NCBI GenBank assembly: GCA_907163375.1
Contig: CAJQUW010011301.1
Location: forward strand, 99,038-163,037
Direction of reading: 5' to 3'
DNA: 64,000 nucleotides
Source of the DNA: Prostheceraeus crozeri
Taxonomy: Eukaryota; Platyhelminthes; Polycladida; Euryleptidae
Each line of letters opens with the position of its first letter. Within the stretch, counting starts at the first letter, position 1. Both the position numbers and the translations under genes were made by a program. Of this stretch, positions 11,446-20,073 are shown one piece after another. The notes under the pieces were generated by a model that saw nothing but the letters and a program-made list of their open reading frames with translations, had not been told where the DNA came from and made no database searches.

Positions 11446-11906
11446 GCTTCATCGGTTCGTTCAGCTTTATCAAATTCATCAGTATCGCTAAATAAATATC
11501 TTCCATCTGGTAGGGTCTCATCTTCACTATTAAAAACTTTTTTATATTCCGAATGTGAATAATCATCAAACATTTTTTTAACTTTTATATCAGTAGGCAA
11601 TGTTTCTAGATAGTTTTTATAACTATTTCATTTTAATATATTTCCTTCATCAACTCGTTCTACATTTTGTAAATGCAATTTACTATTTAAAAGAGATTGA
11701 TAACTTCTTTTTGTTTGCAACCTTTTTTACATAAGTTACAATAAAACTTGGTATTTTCCATTTTTTTATTTTTTAAAGAAAAAATTTGTGTTTTAATTTT
11801 AGATATAAACATTCTAATATCAAGGACTTGAGTGTTATTTTATATTATTATATATTTCACGTTCCTAAGTTATTTTATTTTCTTTATCACATTAAGTTTT
11901 ATCATA

Positions 11907-13304
11907 TTAAGTTTCATCATATAACGTTTTATCAAAAGATAATTTATATTTATTTTCACTAACTATTGATTCTTCATCATCATCATCAATTGATTCTTCA
12001 TCATCATCATAAATTGTTTCTTCAACATCATAAATTACACTTTTTGGGATTGGATACCATTCTCTTATTGGAATATCTAACTCTAAATTACATTTTTTAT
12101 CTGATAATAATCTAATAGAGAAAAATATTGGTCTTTGATCTCTTTTGGAAAATTTAATAACACCACCATAATCTGAATCACTTTTAGTTTTTATTAAAGA
12201 TGATAAAATTTTAAATTGATTAGATGTAAATCCTAATTTAAATTTTGTAGACCCGACACATAGTTGTCGAACAGTATCTTCAACTATACCATCATTATTA
12301 TTTTCAATTGTAAGAAAATGAAATTTAGATAAATTTTGATTATATGTAGTATTAATATCATGTACATCAGTATGAGATATAAATTTTTCTTCACTTAAAT
12401 TTTTATAATTACCAATCTTTTTATAATCTTTGTTACCATCTACACCTTTTTCAGATGTTTCAGAATCATCGTCTATGTTATCATCATCTATATTATTATC
12501 ATCTATATTATTATCATCATTATTATCATAAGATTCTTTAAGATCGGGCAAAGCCCTAGAACCTTCGGTTCGTTTATTATGATTATGGACATTGTTAATA
12601 GTATAAGGTGTTGTCCACATACAAATTTTCTCTTGTTGAGCTAAACCATTTATATAAGATTTTAATAAATTAATATTTAAATTTGAATATAATCCTATAT
12701 ATGTATCATCATCATATCTTTGGGGCATTTCTAATGTTTCTTGTTTATAAATTGTATCTCTATAATATACTTTACATAATAATTCTTCGTTATGTTTTTT
12801 ACTCTCGATATGAATGTTATATTGATTTTGTTCATCAACAAATAATCTAATTTTTTCTTTCGAAAAAGATTTTAATTTTTTAACTAATTCTTTAATATTG
12901 ATATAATTGATAATTTTATTTTCTATCCACTCAGTATTACTAATCGGTAAAACTGCTCTAATGAATCCGTAAACATTATTATGTCCTATTATAACCATAT
13001 TTTCTTTATTTAATTCCACATAAGCTACATCATTATATTTGCTTACAATATCCATAAATTTAATAAATGGATCACCTGGAAATAAACAATAATTAGTTTC
13101 TATAGAAGGTAAACCTTTAGTCTGTTCTCTAAATATTTCGGCTTGTAATTGAAATAAAATATTAACATCTATACATGGATTTGTAATAGTATTATTATTA
13201 TTATTATTATCAAAACATTTATTTTCAAATCCCGTTGATCTCGTCGAATAAGAAGAACAGGATGATGCGGACGAATATAATTTTTTTCAATTTGGATTTT
13301 CCAT
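11907..13304 (-). CDS. Unknown acidic minus-strand protein with an early in-frame stop
   Basis: I do not recognise this family. One frame is open from the ATG at 13304 to 11907 (465 codons) except for a TGA at codon 6 (13287-13289). The next in-frame ATG is at 13055 and would give 382 aa. The strongly readable sequence between 13286 and 13055 (for example LFQLQAEIFREQTKGLPSIE) argues that the upstream part is coding. The middle is a low-complexity Asp/Asn stretch holding one of the GC-rich mini-insertions. The two flanking halves look beta-rich; a clamp-like or DNA-binding role is only a guess. It lies between the polymerase slot and the fibre-like gene. The TGA is present in R too. Confidence 0.6.
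12544..12574 (-). repeat. GC-rich mini-insertion in unknown minus-strand gene
   Basis: It contains ccgaaggttctagggctttg on the minus strand and encodes RTEGSRALPDL next to the Asp/Asn-rich tract. R has the same unit at 49182-49211. Confidence 0.6.
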
Positions 13305-13392
13305 TTTTTTTATTTTTATTAGAAAAAATTTTATTTTTTATTTTTATTAGAAAAAATTTTATTTTTATTAGAAAAAATTTTATTTTTTTATT
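13300..13392. repeat. AT-rich tandem repeat between divergent genes
   Basis: About four units related to 'tttttattagaaaaaatttt' separate the divergent starts of the unknown minus-strand gene and the fibre-like gene. Copy R has a different unit number (49950-50046). This is the natural place for a bidirectional promoter, but no motif proves it. Confidence 0.6.
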
Positions 13393-13400
13393 GTTAAAAA

Positions 13401-14288
13401 ATGATGTTACCAAATGTTGGTGGAGGTGCATATATCCCGAATAATCGTGAATTAGAAATAGAGATAGAAAATTATATCATGAAAACTGGAGACGTTTTAT
13501 CTGGTCCATTGCATCTTTCTATTCTTCCGCAACAAAATACAGAGTTGACAAATAAACAGTATGTTGATACACAAATCAATGACTTAAAGGAAAAATATAT
13601 AAACGATGTTTTGGTTCCACTGATGAACGAATTAAAGTTGCTTAAACTTAATGACAAATCATTAAACGAAAAATTATTAAAACTTGATAAAAAGGATAGA
13701 GAGCTACAAGCAGATATAGCAAAACTTTTTAAAAAGATTTCTGAACAATCAAAAATTTTAATATTACTTTCTATAAATTTAAAATCTGCAGTCATTAAAA
13801 ATAAACAGCAGATAGAAATGTTAAAAGAACAATTAGAAGATGAAATAGAAAAACTACCTGAAAGAATTAAAAAAAATTTAAAGCAGTTACAAACTACATT
13901 CCAAAAAAGTGTTGATGAATTGAGTTCTAAAATTACTCAACAAATGAAAAAGATGAATAGAATAATAAATGAAGTAAACTCACTTAATGAAAAAGTTGAT
14001 AAAATGAAAACTCTTAAAATCAATTTAGAAAATGAATTAAAGAAAAATTTACAAGAAAACTCTAAAGAAAATAAAGAACAGTTAGATTCTGTTAAAAGAC
14101 AATTAGATGTTCTTAAAGTTAAGTTAAATGCTCTTAAAACGGCGTTGAAGATTAATCAGCAGAAAATGCAAGTTAATAGAAGAGAAATTAAAGTACATCA
14201 CACGCTGCTTGACGCAATAGATAAAGTGCAACAGGCAATTAATAAAGTTACCTCGAAGTTGTTGTCCATTCACAAACGTAAATCTTAG
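13401..14288 (+). CDS. Fibre-like long coiled-coil protein
   Basis: This is an intact 295-aa frame. Residues 27-56 contain MKTGDVLSGPLHL followed shortly by NTELTNKQYVD. The spacing and wording match the 'GDxxxGPLxL...A..KxYVD' collar repeat of phage tail fibres and other viral attachment fibres. Residues ~57-290 are an almost uninterrupted Lys/Glu/Leu/Asn heptad-rich coiled coil, a plausible trimeric shaft. No C-terminal knob is visible, so the receptor-binding tip may be elsewhere or lost. Within a capsid-bearing Polinton, a vertex spike mounted on the penton is the attractive reading; this is inference. A purely structural tether is the alternative. In R the same gene has a premature stop. 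Confidence 0.6.
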   Translation: MMLPNVGGGAYIPNNRELEIEIENYIMKTGDVLSGPLHLSILPQQNTELTNKQYVDTQINDLKEKYINDVLVPLMNELKLLKLNDKSLNEKLLKLDKKDRELQADIAKLFKKISEQSKILILLSINLKSAVIKNKQQIEMLKEQLEDEIEKLPERIKKNLKQLQTTFQKSVDELSSKITQQMKKMNRIINEVNSLNEKVDKMKTLKINLENELKKNLQENSKENKEQLDSVKRQLDVLKVKLNALKTALKINQQKMQVNRREIKVHHTLLDAIDKVQQAINKVTSKLLSIHKRKS

Positions 14289-14299
14289 CGTAAATATTA

Positions 14300-14366
14300 A
14301 ACGGACCAAAGGTCCTGTGGTTACTAACCAATCGGAGCGAAGCTCCTCGAGGTTTTAGCCGATCGT
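14300..14366. promoter_or_regulatory. GC-rich intergenic hairpins
   Basis: Within AT-rich DNA lie two short perfect stems: ggaccaaaggtcc (starting about 14302) and ggagcgaagctcc (starting about 14333). The reverse complement of the first occurs just after the pX-like gene (17153-17165). A terminator or processing role for the fibre-like transcript is possible. The same block is conserved in R at 50957-51023. Confidence 0.4.
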
Positions 14367-14404
14367 AAATATTTTTTCCCAAAAGTCAAATTTAATCCTA
14401 AAAA

Positions 14405-14956
14405 ATGCCTATAATTTATAAACACAATCTTAAACAATTTGCTTCAAATCAAAGAATTGCTCATGAACCACGTATGAATCCTGTTTATCATTATGATAAT
14501 AGAGAAACAGTTCACACGGAAGGAGCTGGGATCTTCTCTGGTATTGGAAGTATCGTTAACTTAATTAAAAATAATAAAGATTTGATTACATCTGCTGCAA
14601 AGGGAGCAGCTGCTATAGGTAGTACAGCTAGTGCAATATCAAATGCTGTCAAGTCTCAAAACGAATTAAAACAACTAGAAGCTATTCGTAAACTTAGGAA
14701 TGATTCCGAAGAACTAAAAAATTTAAAAAAACTTTCAGAGGAAACAAAAAATAAAATTGCTAACATTGCTGTTGGGGAAACCTTGAGGAGTGGAGCTCCG
14801 TCTGATAGTAAACATAAGAAGAAATCAGGCGTAGCCATAAAACGTTCAATTGAACCTACGGTTCGTTCAATTGAAGAAATAAGAGGAAATGGTGTGAGCA
14901 GCAACCTTCGGTTTAACCAGCAAAGCTGTAGCGGAGCTGGTCTAGCAAAATTCTAA
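14405..14956 (+). CDS. Small Gly/Ala-rich virion-type protein
   Basis: This is a 183-aa open frame with its start after an A run. Residues ~38-80 (GAGIFSGIGSIVNLIKNNKD followed by an Ala/Gly-rich helix) could be membrane-active, like the lytic segment of adenovirus protein VI, but the likeness is of composition and position only. The remainder is a charged helix (residues 80-120) and a low-complexity tail. The tail carries an L-only stretch (14825-14876) with a palindrome-rich insert. R has a different, shorter tail here (175 aa in total). It lies immediately upstream of the major capsid gene, consistent with a capsid-associated role. Confidence 0.5.
   Translation: MPIIYKHNLKQFASNQRIAHEPRMNPVYHYDNRETVHTEGAGIFSGIGSIVNLIKNNKDLITSAAKGAAAIGSTASAISNAVKSQNELKQLEAIRKLRNDSEELKNLKKLSEETKNKIANIAVGETLRSGAPSDSKHKKKSGVAIKRSIEPTVRSIEEIRGNGVSSNLRFNQQSCSGAGLAKF
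14825..14876. repeat. In-frame palindromic insert present only in copy L
   Basis: Relative to R this stretch replaces a short AT-rich segment. It contains nested inverted repeats (cgttcaattgaacc, and gaacctacggttc) and stays in frame. It resembles the other mini-insertions in this element in sitting in a linker and being rich in ggttcg/cgaacc. Confidence 0.45.
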
Positions 14957-14964
14957 AATTATGT

Positions 14965-15063
14965 TTTTTAGTAAAATTTTTTTTAGTAAAATTTTTTTAG
15001 GAAAAATTTTCTTAGCAAAATTTTTTTAGTAAAATTATTTTAGTAAAATTATTTTAGCAGAAT
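14965..15063. repeat. AT-rich tandem repeat upstream of major capsid gene
   Basis: About six units related to 'ttttagtaaaatttt' fill the gap before the capsid gene. R has only two to three units (51583-51618), so the array changes length. It may contain the capsid promoter. Confidence 0.6.
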
Positions 15064-15111
15064 TTTTTCTGTGTGTGAGAAAAACAAAAAGTCAAATTAT
15101 TTTTTATAAAA

Positions 15112-16446
15112 ATGTCTTCGCTTATCGAAAATAAATTTAGATTAGACGATCCTCCGTTCGTCAGTTGCAATCAAAAAAAGAATGACTATATAAGAATTGC
15201 TATGAATCCCGGATCTTCCAGTAGAGTAAATACTGGAGGTGATTTAATTTTTGAAGTTGATAATCAGCAGAGTTATATATATCTACCTGATTCATTTTTA
15301 CACTGTGAATATTCTTTGTATAGTGATGCCAATTTTACAACACCATTACCAGATACCGATAATATTGCATTAGAGAATAATTTTTTTCCAAGACTATTTA
15401 CACAAATGCGTTTAGATGTTGCAACTCAAAATATAGAAACAAAAAGTGATTCTCCAGGTGTAATTGATACAATGCTTAAGTTTGTAATAATTGGTGAAAA
15501 TAATAAAAAGTATGAAATCGAAGGCTGGTTTCCTGATACTAATGATGGTATAATTGTTGATGACTTAACTCACGCTGGAACGGATGCAGCAGGAATTGCG
15601 AAAGATGTAGAAAATATTGCAAAACATTTAAATAAAACAAACAATAGTGCATATAAAGAAAGACGTGAATTTAACAAGAAAAGTAAACAGACAGTTAATT
15701 GGTCATTGTCTTCATTATTCGGATATTTAGATTATGACAAAATATCATATCAATTAAAATTTAAATTATTAATTCATCGTACAGCAAATAATAAATTAAT
15801 CTTTTTTGGTAAGACTGGAAAAAAAGCATATTTAAAAATTGATAGACTTGAATGGTGGATTAAGCATATTACTCCTAGTTTAGAGATTGAAACAGCTATT
15901 GCAAAAAGATTAAATACTAACAAACCAATTCCAGTAAATTTTCTAAAGCGGATAGCTAGTTCAGTAACTTTTTCCGAAAAAAGATTTAACTGGCATTTTA
16001 CTAGAACTGCGAATACTCCAAGATATTTATTAATAACTTTTCAAAGAAATAATTCTCCAAGTTTTGATAAGAACAATAATCTCTTCCATATTAATACAAT
16101 TCGAAGTTTACAAGTTTCATTAAATCAAACCCGATATCCAATTGATCCATTAAGATTCGATGATACCAATAATCAATTTATGGAAGGATATGATTCTTAT
16201 CGAAATCTTTGTATAGAATTTGGAGTTGAACCACAATTAACTCCTGGAGATTGGAGACATTTATATCCTGTTTTCTGTTTCGATTTAAGTGCACAATCTG
16301 AAAATATTATCAAGACTGGCTGTGATGTAACAATTAATATTGAAAAAAAAGATTCCACAACTTCATTGATGGCTTATGGTTTATTGCTAGAAGATGTAAA
16401 ATATTCTATTGAAATTCTTAATGGAAAGATGGTAAGGATAAGTTAA
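15112..16446 (+). CDS. Major capsid protein (double-jelly-roll type)
   Basis: This is an intact 444-aa frame. The central region TPSLEIETAIAKRL and, especially, the C-terminal pattern PGDWRHLYPVFCFDLSAQ followed by a strand-rich end are hallmarks of Polinton hexon-like major capsid proteins, which form trimers making up the icosahedral shell. The N-terminus contains a charged strand reading DPPFVSCNQKKNDYIRIAMN. Length is in the usual Polinton range, slightly short. It follows the small Gly/Ala-rich protein and precedes the pX-like protein, as expected for a virion block. The R homologue has an early stop and a frameshift, so this is the intact version. Confidence 0.85.
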   Translation: MSSLIENKFRLDDPPFVSCNQKKNDYIRIAMNPGSSSRVNTGGDLIFEVDNQQSYIYLPDSFLHCEYSLYSDANFTTPLPDTDNIALENNFFPRLFTQMRLDVATQNIETKSDSPGVIDTMLKFVIIGENNKKYEIEGWFPDTNDGIIVDDLTHAGTDAAGIAKDVENIAKHLNKTNNSAYKERREFNKKSKQTVNWSLSSLFGYLDYDKISYQLKFKLLIHRTANNKLIFFGKTGKKAYLKIDRLEWWIKHITPSLEIETAIAKRLNTNKPIPVNFLKRIASSVTFSEKRFNWHFTRTANTPRYLLITFQRNNSPSFDKNNNLFHINTIRSLQVSLNQTRYPIDPLRFDDTNNQFMEGYDSYRNLCIEFGVEPQLTPGDWRHLYPVFCFDLSAQSENIIKTGCDVTINIEKKDSTTSLMAYGLLLEDVKYSIEILNGKMVRIS

Positions 16447-16615
16447 TTAAATTTTTTTCATAACTAGAATAGATTAAAATTTTTTGGTAACTTGAAATTT
16501 TTTAATAACTAGAATAGATTAAAATTTTTTGGTAACTTAAAATTTTTTGGTAACTTGAAATTTTTTCATAACTAGAATAGATTAAAATTTTTCCTAACTT
16601 AAAATTTTTTTATTA
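16446..16615. repeat. AT-rich tandem repeat downstream of major capsid gene
   Basis: Units related to 'ataactagaatagattaaaa' and 'ttttttggtaacttaaaa' alternate here. R carries a longer version (53008-53250). These could be transcription termination or promoter sequences; only the length variation is directly visible. Confidence 0.6.
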
Positions 16616-16618
16616 AAA

Positions 16619-17143
16619 ATGTCGCAAGCGAAAAGTAATAATAATAAAACTGTTGAATTAAAATAAGGTAATATTGTTGACAAAAATACCCCTAAAACTA
16701 TTACGATTAATAAAAAAAAGTACTACATAAGTAAACCAATGATAGAGAATATTCAATTACAAGAGGAAAAGAATGGCGGGATTCTCCCATTAATTCCACT
16801 AATAATAGGTGGCATAGCAGCTGCAGGAAGTGTTGCAGGCGGGACAGCTGGTATTGTCCAAGCAGTAAATAAAAATATATCAGAGAAGGCAGCATTAGAA
16901 GAACAAAAACGTCATAACAGAGAGTTAGAGAAAGTTGCTAGGGGTGAAGGGACATCGGAGATGTCTTCCAGGGCTTCGCCCGAAGGAAAAGGAGCAGTAG
17001 ATAATTTTATTAGTAGATTAAAATTAGTTGATGAAGGAAAACGAGTTCTTAAAAATATTCTCCACAATGTTGATGATTTAATTGAAATTAAAGAAACTAA
17101 AGATGGTTCTGGAATATACCTAAGTCCTAGTATGATTCGGTAA
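16619..17143 (+). CDS. pX-like small hydrophobic virion protein, early in-frame stop
   Basis: Starting from the ATG at 16619 the frame is open apart from TAA at codon 16 (16664-16666). The usable downstream ATG is 16739 (134 aa). Residues 15-45 of that form are GILPLIPLIIGGIAAAGSVA and onward, a Gly/Ala/Ile-rich segment like adenovirus pX or other membrane-active virion peptides. It contains IIGG|I, which fits the (M/I/L)XGG-X cleavage rule of adenain-type proteases. A helical charged C-terminus follows. Relative to R this copy has a 14-residue in-frame GC-rich insertion (16948-16996). The TAA is shared with R. The pX label is inference from composition and position. Confidence 0.55.
16948..16996 (+). 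repeat. GC-rich mini-insertion present only in copy L
   Basis: The sequence gacatcggagatgtc (a 6-bp stem) is followed by ttccagggcttcgcccgaag, encoding SSRASPE. R has an uninterrupted, 42-nt-shorter sequence at the same place (53579-53595). This is the clearest presence/absence case, and the length difference keeps the frame. Confidence 0.75.
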
Positions 17144-17196
17144 TAACCTCAGGACCTTTGGTCCGATCCGGTAAAACATTTATTTTATCTTTTAAA

Positions 17197-18507
17197 ATGA
17201 ATTCTACAAATTCCGAAAATTTAATTAAATTAAAAATTGTTAATTTAGATTTATTGAAATACCTTTTAAACAAAAATAAAAACTCAAACTGTCAGCATAT
17301 TGGAGGTGACATACAAAAAACATTAGAAAACTTTCCTGGATTTATTTGGAGTAAATATTCGAAAGAAAAACATCTTCCTGGTCATTCATATACCGGTCCA
17401 GGAACTCGATTAGATATAAGACTAGATGAGAATAATAATCCGAAACCAGGTGAAGAACCGATAAATAGAGTAGATGCCGCAGCTTACAGGCATGATTTAG
17501 CTTATCGAAATCATGATCTAAGTTCTCGTCATGCAGCTGATAAGAAGAAGATTCAAGAATTAGATAGTATTCAGAATCCTACATTTAGAGAAAAAATTGA
17601 AAGAATGTTTGTTAAAAAAGCTTTACAAGCTAAAATATTATTCGGTCAGGGTTTAAATGAAACTAATAACTCTGAGAGCAACGCTCGAACCTACGCGTCC
17701 GAAATGTCGAATGACCCAAGCCGCTACGCGTCTGAAATCCACAAGGAATATAGAAGGCCTAAATATTTATTGAAAGTAAAAGTATTTAATAAAGATGATA
17801 TTTGGAGTGCTGATCTTATTCATATGCCGAATGAAAAAGATTATAAATACGCAATGACCGTTATAGATTTATATACACGATACGCTTGGGTAAAGCCTTT
17901 AAAAAATAAAAGTGGTCTATCAGTTAAATATGCGTTTGTAGAAATCTTTAAAGAAAGTAATAGATAGCCAAGGAAATTGTTTGTTGATAAAGGATCGGAA
18001 TTTTATAACCGAAATGTTCAGCCACCATTTGAAACTGTTTATTCAACTGAAAATGCAGGGAAGGCCGTAGTAATAGAAAGATTCAATCGGACGTTAAAAA
18101 ATAAATTATTCAAGAAATTTACTGAGCAAAGAAATCAGAAATGGTTGAAGATATTACCAGGAATTGTAGAAGAGTACAATAATAAAGTTCATTCTGGTAT
18201 TGAAGAAACTCCAAAGAATGCTTCTGACGACCCTGATTTAGTACGAAAGAAAATATTCGAGAATAATAATTTGAATGAGAGTAATCCGAAGAAACTTAAG
18301 CCGAAATTTAAAATTGGAGATAGAGTTAGAATATTTAAATATAAGAATAAATTTGAAAAAGGCTTTGTTGGCTATTGGACTAAAGAAATATTTGAAGTTT
18401 GCAAAATAAATCAAACTTATCCGATTACTTATGAAATTAAAGATTTAGATAATGAGGATATCAGAGGCCGTTTTTATCAAAATGAATTACAGAAAAGAGA
18501 GCTTTAG
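17197..18507 (+). pseudogene. PLA2-integrase fusion, nonsense-interrupted copy
   Basis: Chosen start: ATG at 17197, although the frame is open back to about 17158. The N-terminal domain resembles the phospholipase A2 of parvovirus VP1: LPGHSYTGPGT is the calcium loop, and AAAYRHDLAY holds the catalytic His-Asp pair. A linker with LFGQ|G fits the adenain cleavage rule (M/I/L)XGX-G. The rest is a retroviral-type (rve) integrase: first Asp in IWSADLI, second in FVDKGSEF, Glu in VIERFNR, then an SH3-like C-terminal domain (KFKIGDRVRIF). A TAG at 17965-17967 cuts the gene between the first and second catalytic Asp. R has a sense codon there. The second-Asp-to-Glu spacing is 29 residues, shorter than the usual ~35. 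Confidence 0.9.
17672..17745. repeat. GC-rich linker segment inside PLA2-integrase gene
   Basis: A GC-rich stretch in otherwise AT-rich coding sequence encodes the linker just before the integrase domain. It includes the near-repeats 'ctacgcgtccgaaatg' and 'ctacgcgtctgaaatc'. It is conserved in R (54267-54340). It looks like an older relative of the in-frame mini-insertions. Confidence 0.4.
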
Positions 18508-18518
18508 CTTCGCTTGAG

Positions 18519-18971
18519 TTATAGATTGTTTAACTCTAACATAATATCTAGAAATGGTACTCCTTTTTGTAATTTGTACAAAACGTATAAACATAATTGT
18601 CCACAATAGGTAGTGCCTGGTGTTTGAATTTGAAACGTATTGTATGTTCCCGTTCCAAGTAATTCTTTTACTTCATTTGTAGGGGGCAAACCGTATGAAT
18701 CAAAATAATAGTTCTGCTGATGATTTTTAACGCCTGCTGACCAATGTACACCTTTTTCATCTGACGTATGAAGATTTGTTATGAAATTTACAGTTTGAAC
18801 TTTGTTCCGGGAACTGAAGGTTCCTGTTGGCTTATTTTTTAGGAATTGTAATTCGTCTCTCATTAGAACATGAAAATTCTTTATTCCTAATCGATTAGCG
18901 ATTTTCTTTAGGTCGAAATTCGTTGTCGTTTGTGTTCCATATAATTTCAAAAACTCATTTATGTTACTCAT
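18519..18971 (-). CDS. Adenain-type cysteine protease
   Basis: This is an intact 150-aa frame, convergent with the integrase gene. The catalytic triad is visible in the adenain order: His76 in KGVHWSAG, Asp91 in YYFDSYG and Cys123 in TYCGQLCLYVL. The enzyme would mature virion precursors after (M/I/L)XGG-X or (M/I/L)XGX-G motifs. Such motifs occur in the pX-like protein and in the PLA2-integrase linker of this element. At 150 aa it is shorter than adenovirus protease (about 200 aa) but complete through the Cys motif. L and R proteins are nearly identical, and both copies are open. Confidence 0.94.
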   Translation of the reverse strand: MSNINEFLKLYGTQTTTNFDLKKIANRLGIKNFHVLMRDELQFLKNKPTGTFSSRNKVQTVNFITNLHTSDEKGVHWSAGVKNHQQNYYFDSYGLPPTNEVKELLGTGTYNTFQIQTPGTTYCGQLCLYVLYKLQKGVPFLDIMLELNNL

Positions 18972-19008
18972 TTTATAATAAAAAAATTTCTTAAGGGACC
19001 CCTAGAAG

Positions 19009-19182
19009 TCAGAAGGGGGGGTATTGATTTAAAACTGTTCTCTAATGATGTCTTTCCTTACTACTTAGTCAGAAGGGGCATTGATTTAAAACATTTTTAT
19101 AATGATGACTTTCCTTACTACTTGGGGGGGTATTGATTTAAAACTGTTCTCTAATGATGTCTTTCCTTACTACTTATTCGAT
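19009..19182. repeat. Three-unit tandem repeat after the protease gene
   Basis: Three ~58-bp units share 'gtattgatttaaaactgttc' (the middle one degenerate), then ctttccttactactt, joined by G-rich spacers. The array is conserved in R (55613-55778) with small differences in the G runs. It separates the protease gene from a protease remnant, so it may mark the duplication event. Confidence 0.7.
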
Positions 19183-19277
19183 TTTGAAATGATTTAATTT
19201 AATCTAAATTTAAACGTTACATTGTTGCATTGTATTAGTAGAGTTAGTGTTTCGCACATCTTTTATCAATAGTAATT

Positions 19278-19396
19278 CATTACTCATCAATATGTGAAAA
19301 TTCTTTATTCCCAATTGCTTAGCAATCTCATTTAAATCGAAATTTGATGTGGTTTTGTTTGCCGTATATTTTTAGAAAGTCTCTGATGTTTCTCAT
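19278..19396 (-). pseudogene. Remnant of a second adenain-type protease gene
   Basis: Read from the ATG at 19396 on the minus strand, this begins MRNIRDFLKIYG and, after a one-base slip, continues with matches to NFDLNEIAKQLGIKNFHILM. It aligns with the first ~40 residues of the intact protease (MSNINEFLKLYG ... IANRLGIKNFHVLM). Only the N-terminal quarter is present, without any catalytic residue. Divergence from the intact gene is far greater than L-R divergence, and R carries the same fragment. The duplication is therefore old. Confidence 0.75.
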
Positions 19397-19524
19397 TTTT
19401 ATAGACGATAAAATGTTTCTATTATATTCCCGTAAATGAGAAATTAAAAACAACACATGGATATTTCAATTTGGTTACATCCACTTTGCATACATTCAAT
19501 TTGAATACATTGAAATACATGTAA

Positions 19525-19740
19525 ATTTGTCCACGCTGTGGACGCGTTCTAATTGGTTGAAACACTCTATTGCATTTACATGTGCAACAGGAAATAACAT
19601 TGCATATAAAACAGGAAATAGCATTGCATATAAAACAGACGGATTCAAGTTTTCTAAACAATAGGATTTCTGTCCACGGGTGGACAAGGTTTCATTGGTT
19701 GAAACACTCTATTGTATTTACATTGCATATAAAACAGAGG
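19525..19740 (+). promoter_or_regulatory. Repeated CCAAT/TATA-like region
   Basis: Two similar blocks each hold a gtccac...gtggac inverted repeat (19530 and 19672 regions), then attggttgaaacactctatt (a reversed CCAAT box; about 19552 and 19695), then one to three copies of gcatataaaacag (TATA-like; about 19603, 19626 and 19725). The spacing is what a pair of RNA polymerase II promoters would show. No plus-strand gene is recognised downstream, so its target is unknown. The whole block is conserved in R (56128-56341). Confidence 0.35.
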
Positions 19741-20073
19741 GGTTTCAAGAATGATAAATTTTCTTCACAGCGCGTCTAATGTCAACGCGTTGATTTGATT
19801 AGTTGAATGGCGCAGTATTTTAGCTGAATGGCGCACCATTATTCAAGAGAATATAATGAAATGGCATAGGTCTAACAATAAAAATAAAGTGTCTTGCGGC
19901 CGTATCGCAATAACAATAGCGGAGTTTAACATCCAAATTCCATTGAATATGTCAGCGCGGTATTATCGCTAAATGACGCACCATTGTTTGGGAGAAGAAT
20001 GGAATCATTTGGAATGACACATAATTGCTTTACACAATGAAGTCAATCTTCCGATAACAATAGGTCGTGACTT

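Larger units (their letters stand above)
7228..11761 (-). pseudogene. Protein-primed family B DNA polymerase, type 1 (three breaks)
   Basis: This replicates the linear element from a protein primer. In gene order there is a C2H2-like finger near the ATG at 11761, then a long coiled-coil region (about 10150-10560). A second finger (CLQCMTSFRTLEEMNRHLENC) follows, then Exo I (YCDFEAY, near 9920), an endonuclease VII-like Cys/His motif (CYYCGKEF ... DHDHLNGLYRG, 9400-9530), Exo II (GSKYDFHL) and Exo III (YLQIDVLILAD). Polymerase motifs follow: A (DFNSLYSS, Ser where Pro is usual), B (KLMNNAFYGK) and C (FTDTDSIF). Breaks seen: a frame change near 11710, an in-frame TGA at 11628-11630, and a 1-nt slip in the T8 run at about 7582-7589. 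After the last break the conserved C-terminal part continues in another frame to 7228. The longest open stretch is 7548-11600 (1,350 codons). The gene is absent from copy R. Confidence 0.93.

Noticed and set aside
11907-13304. Calling the unknown minus-strand protein a sliding clamp
   Set aside because: It looks beta-rich in two halves and lies by the polymerase, but I see no specific clamp motif, so I left it unnamed.
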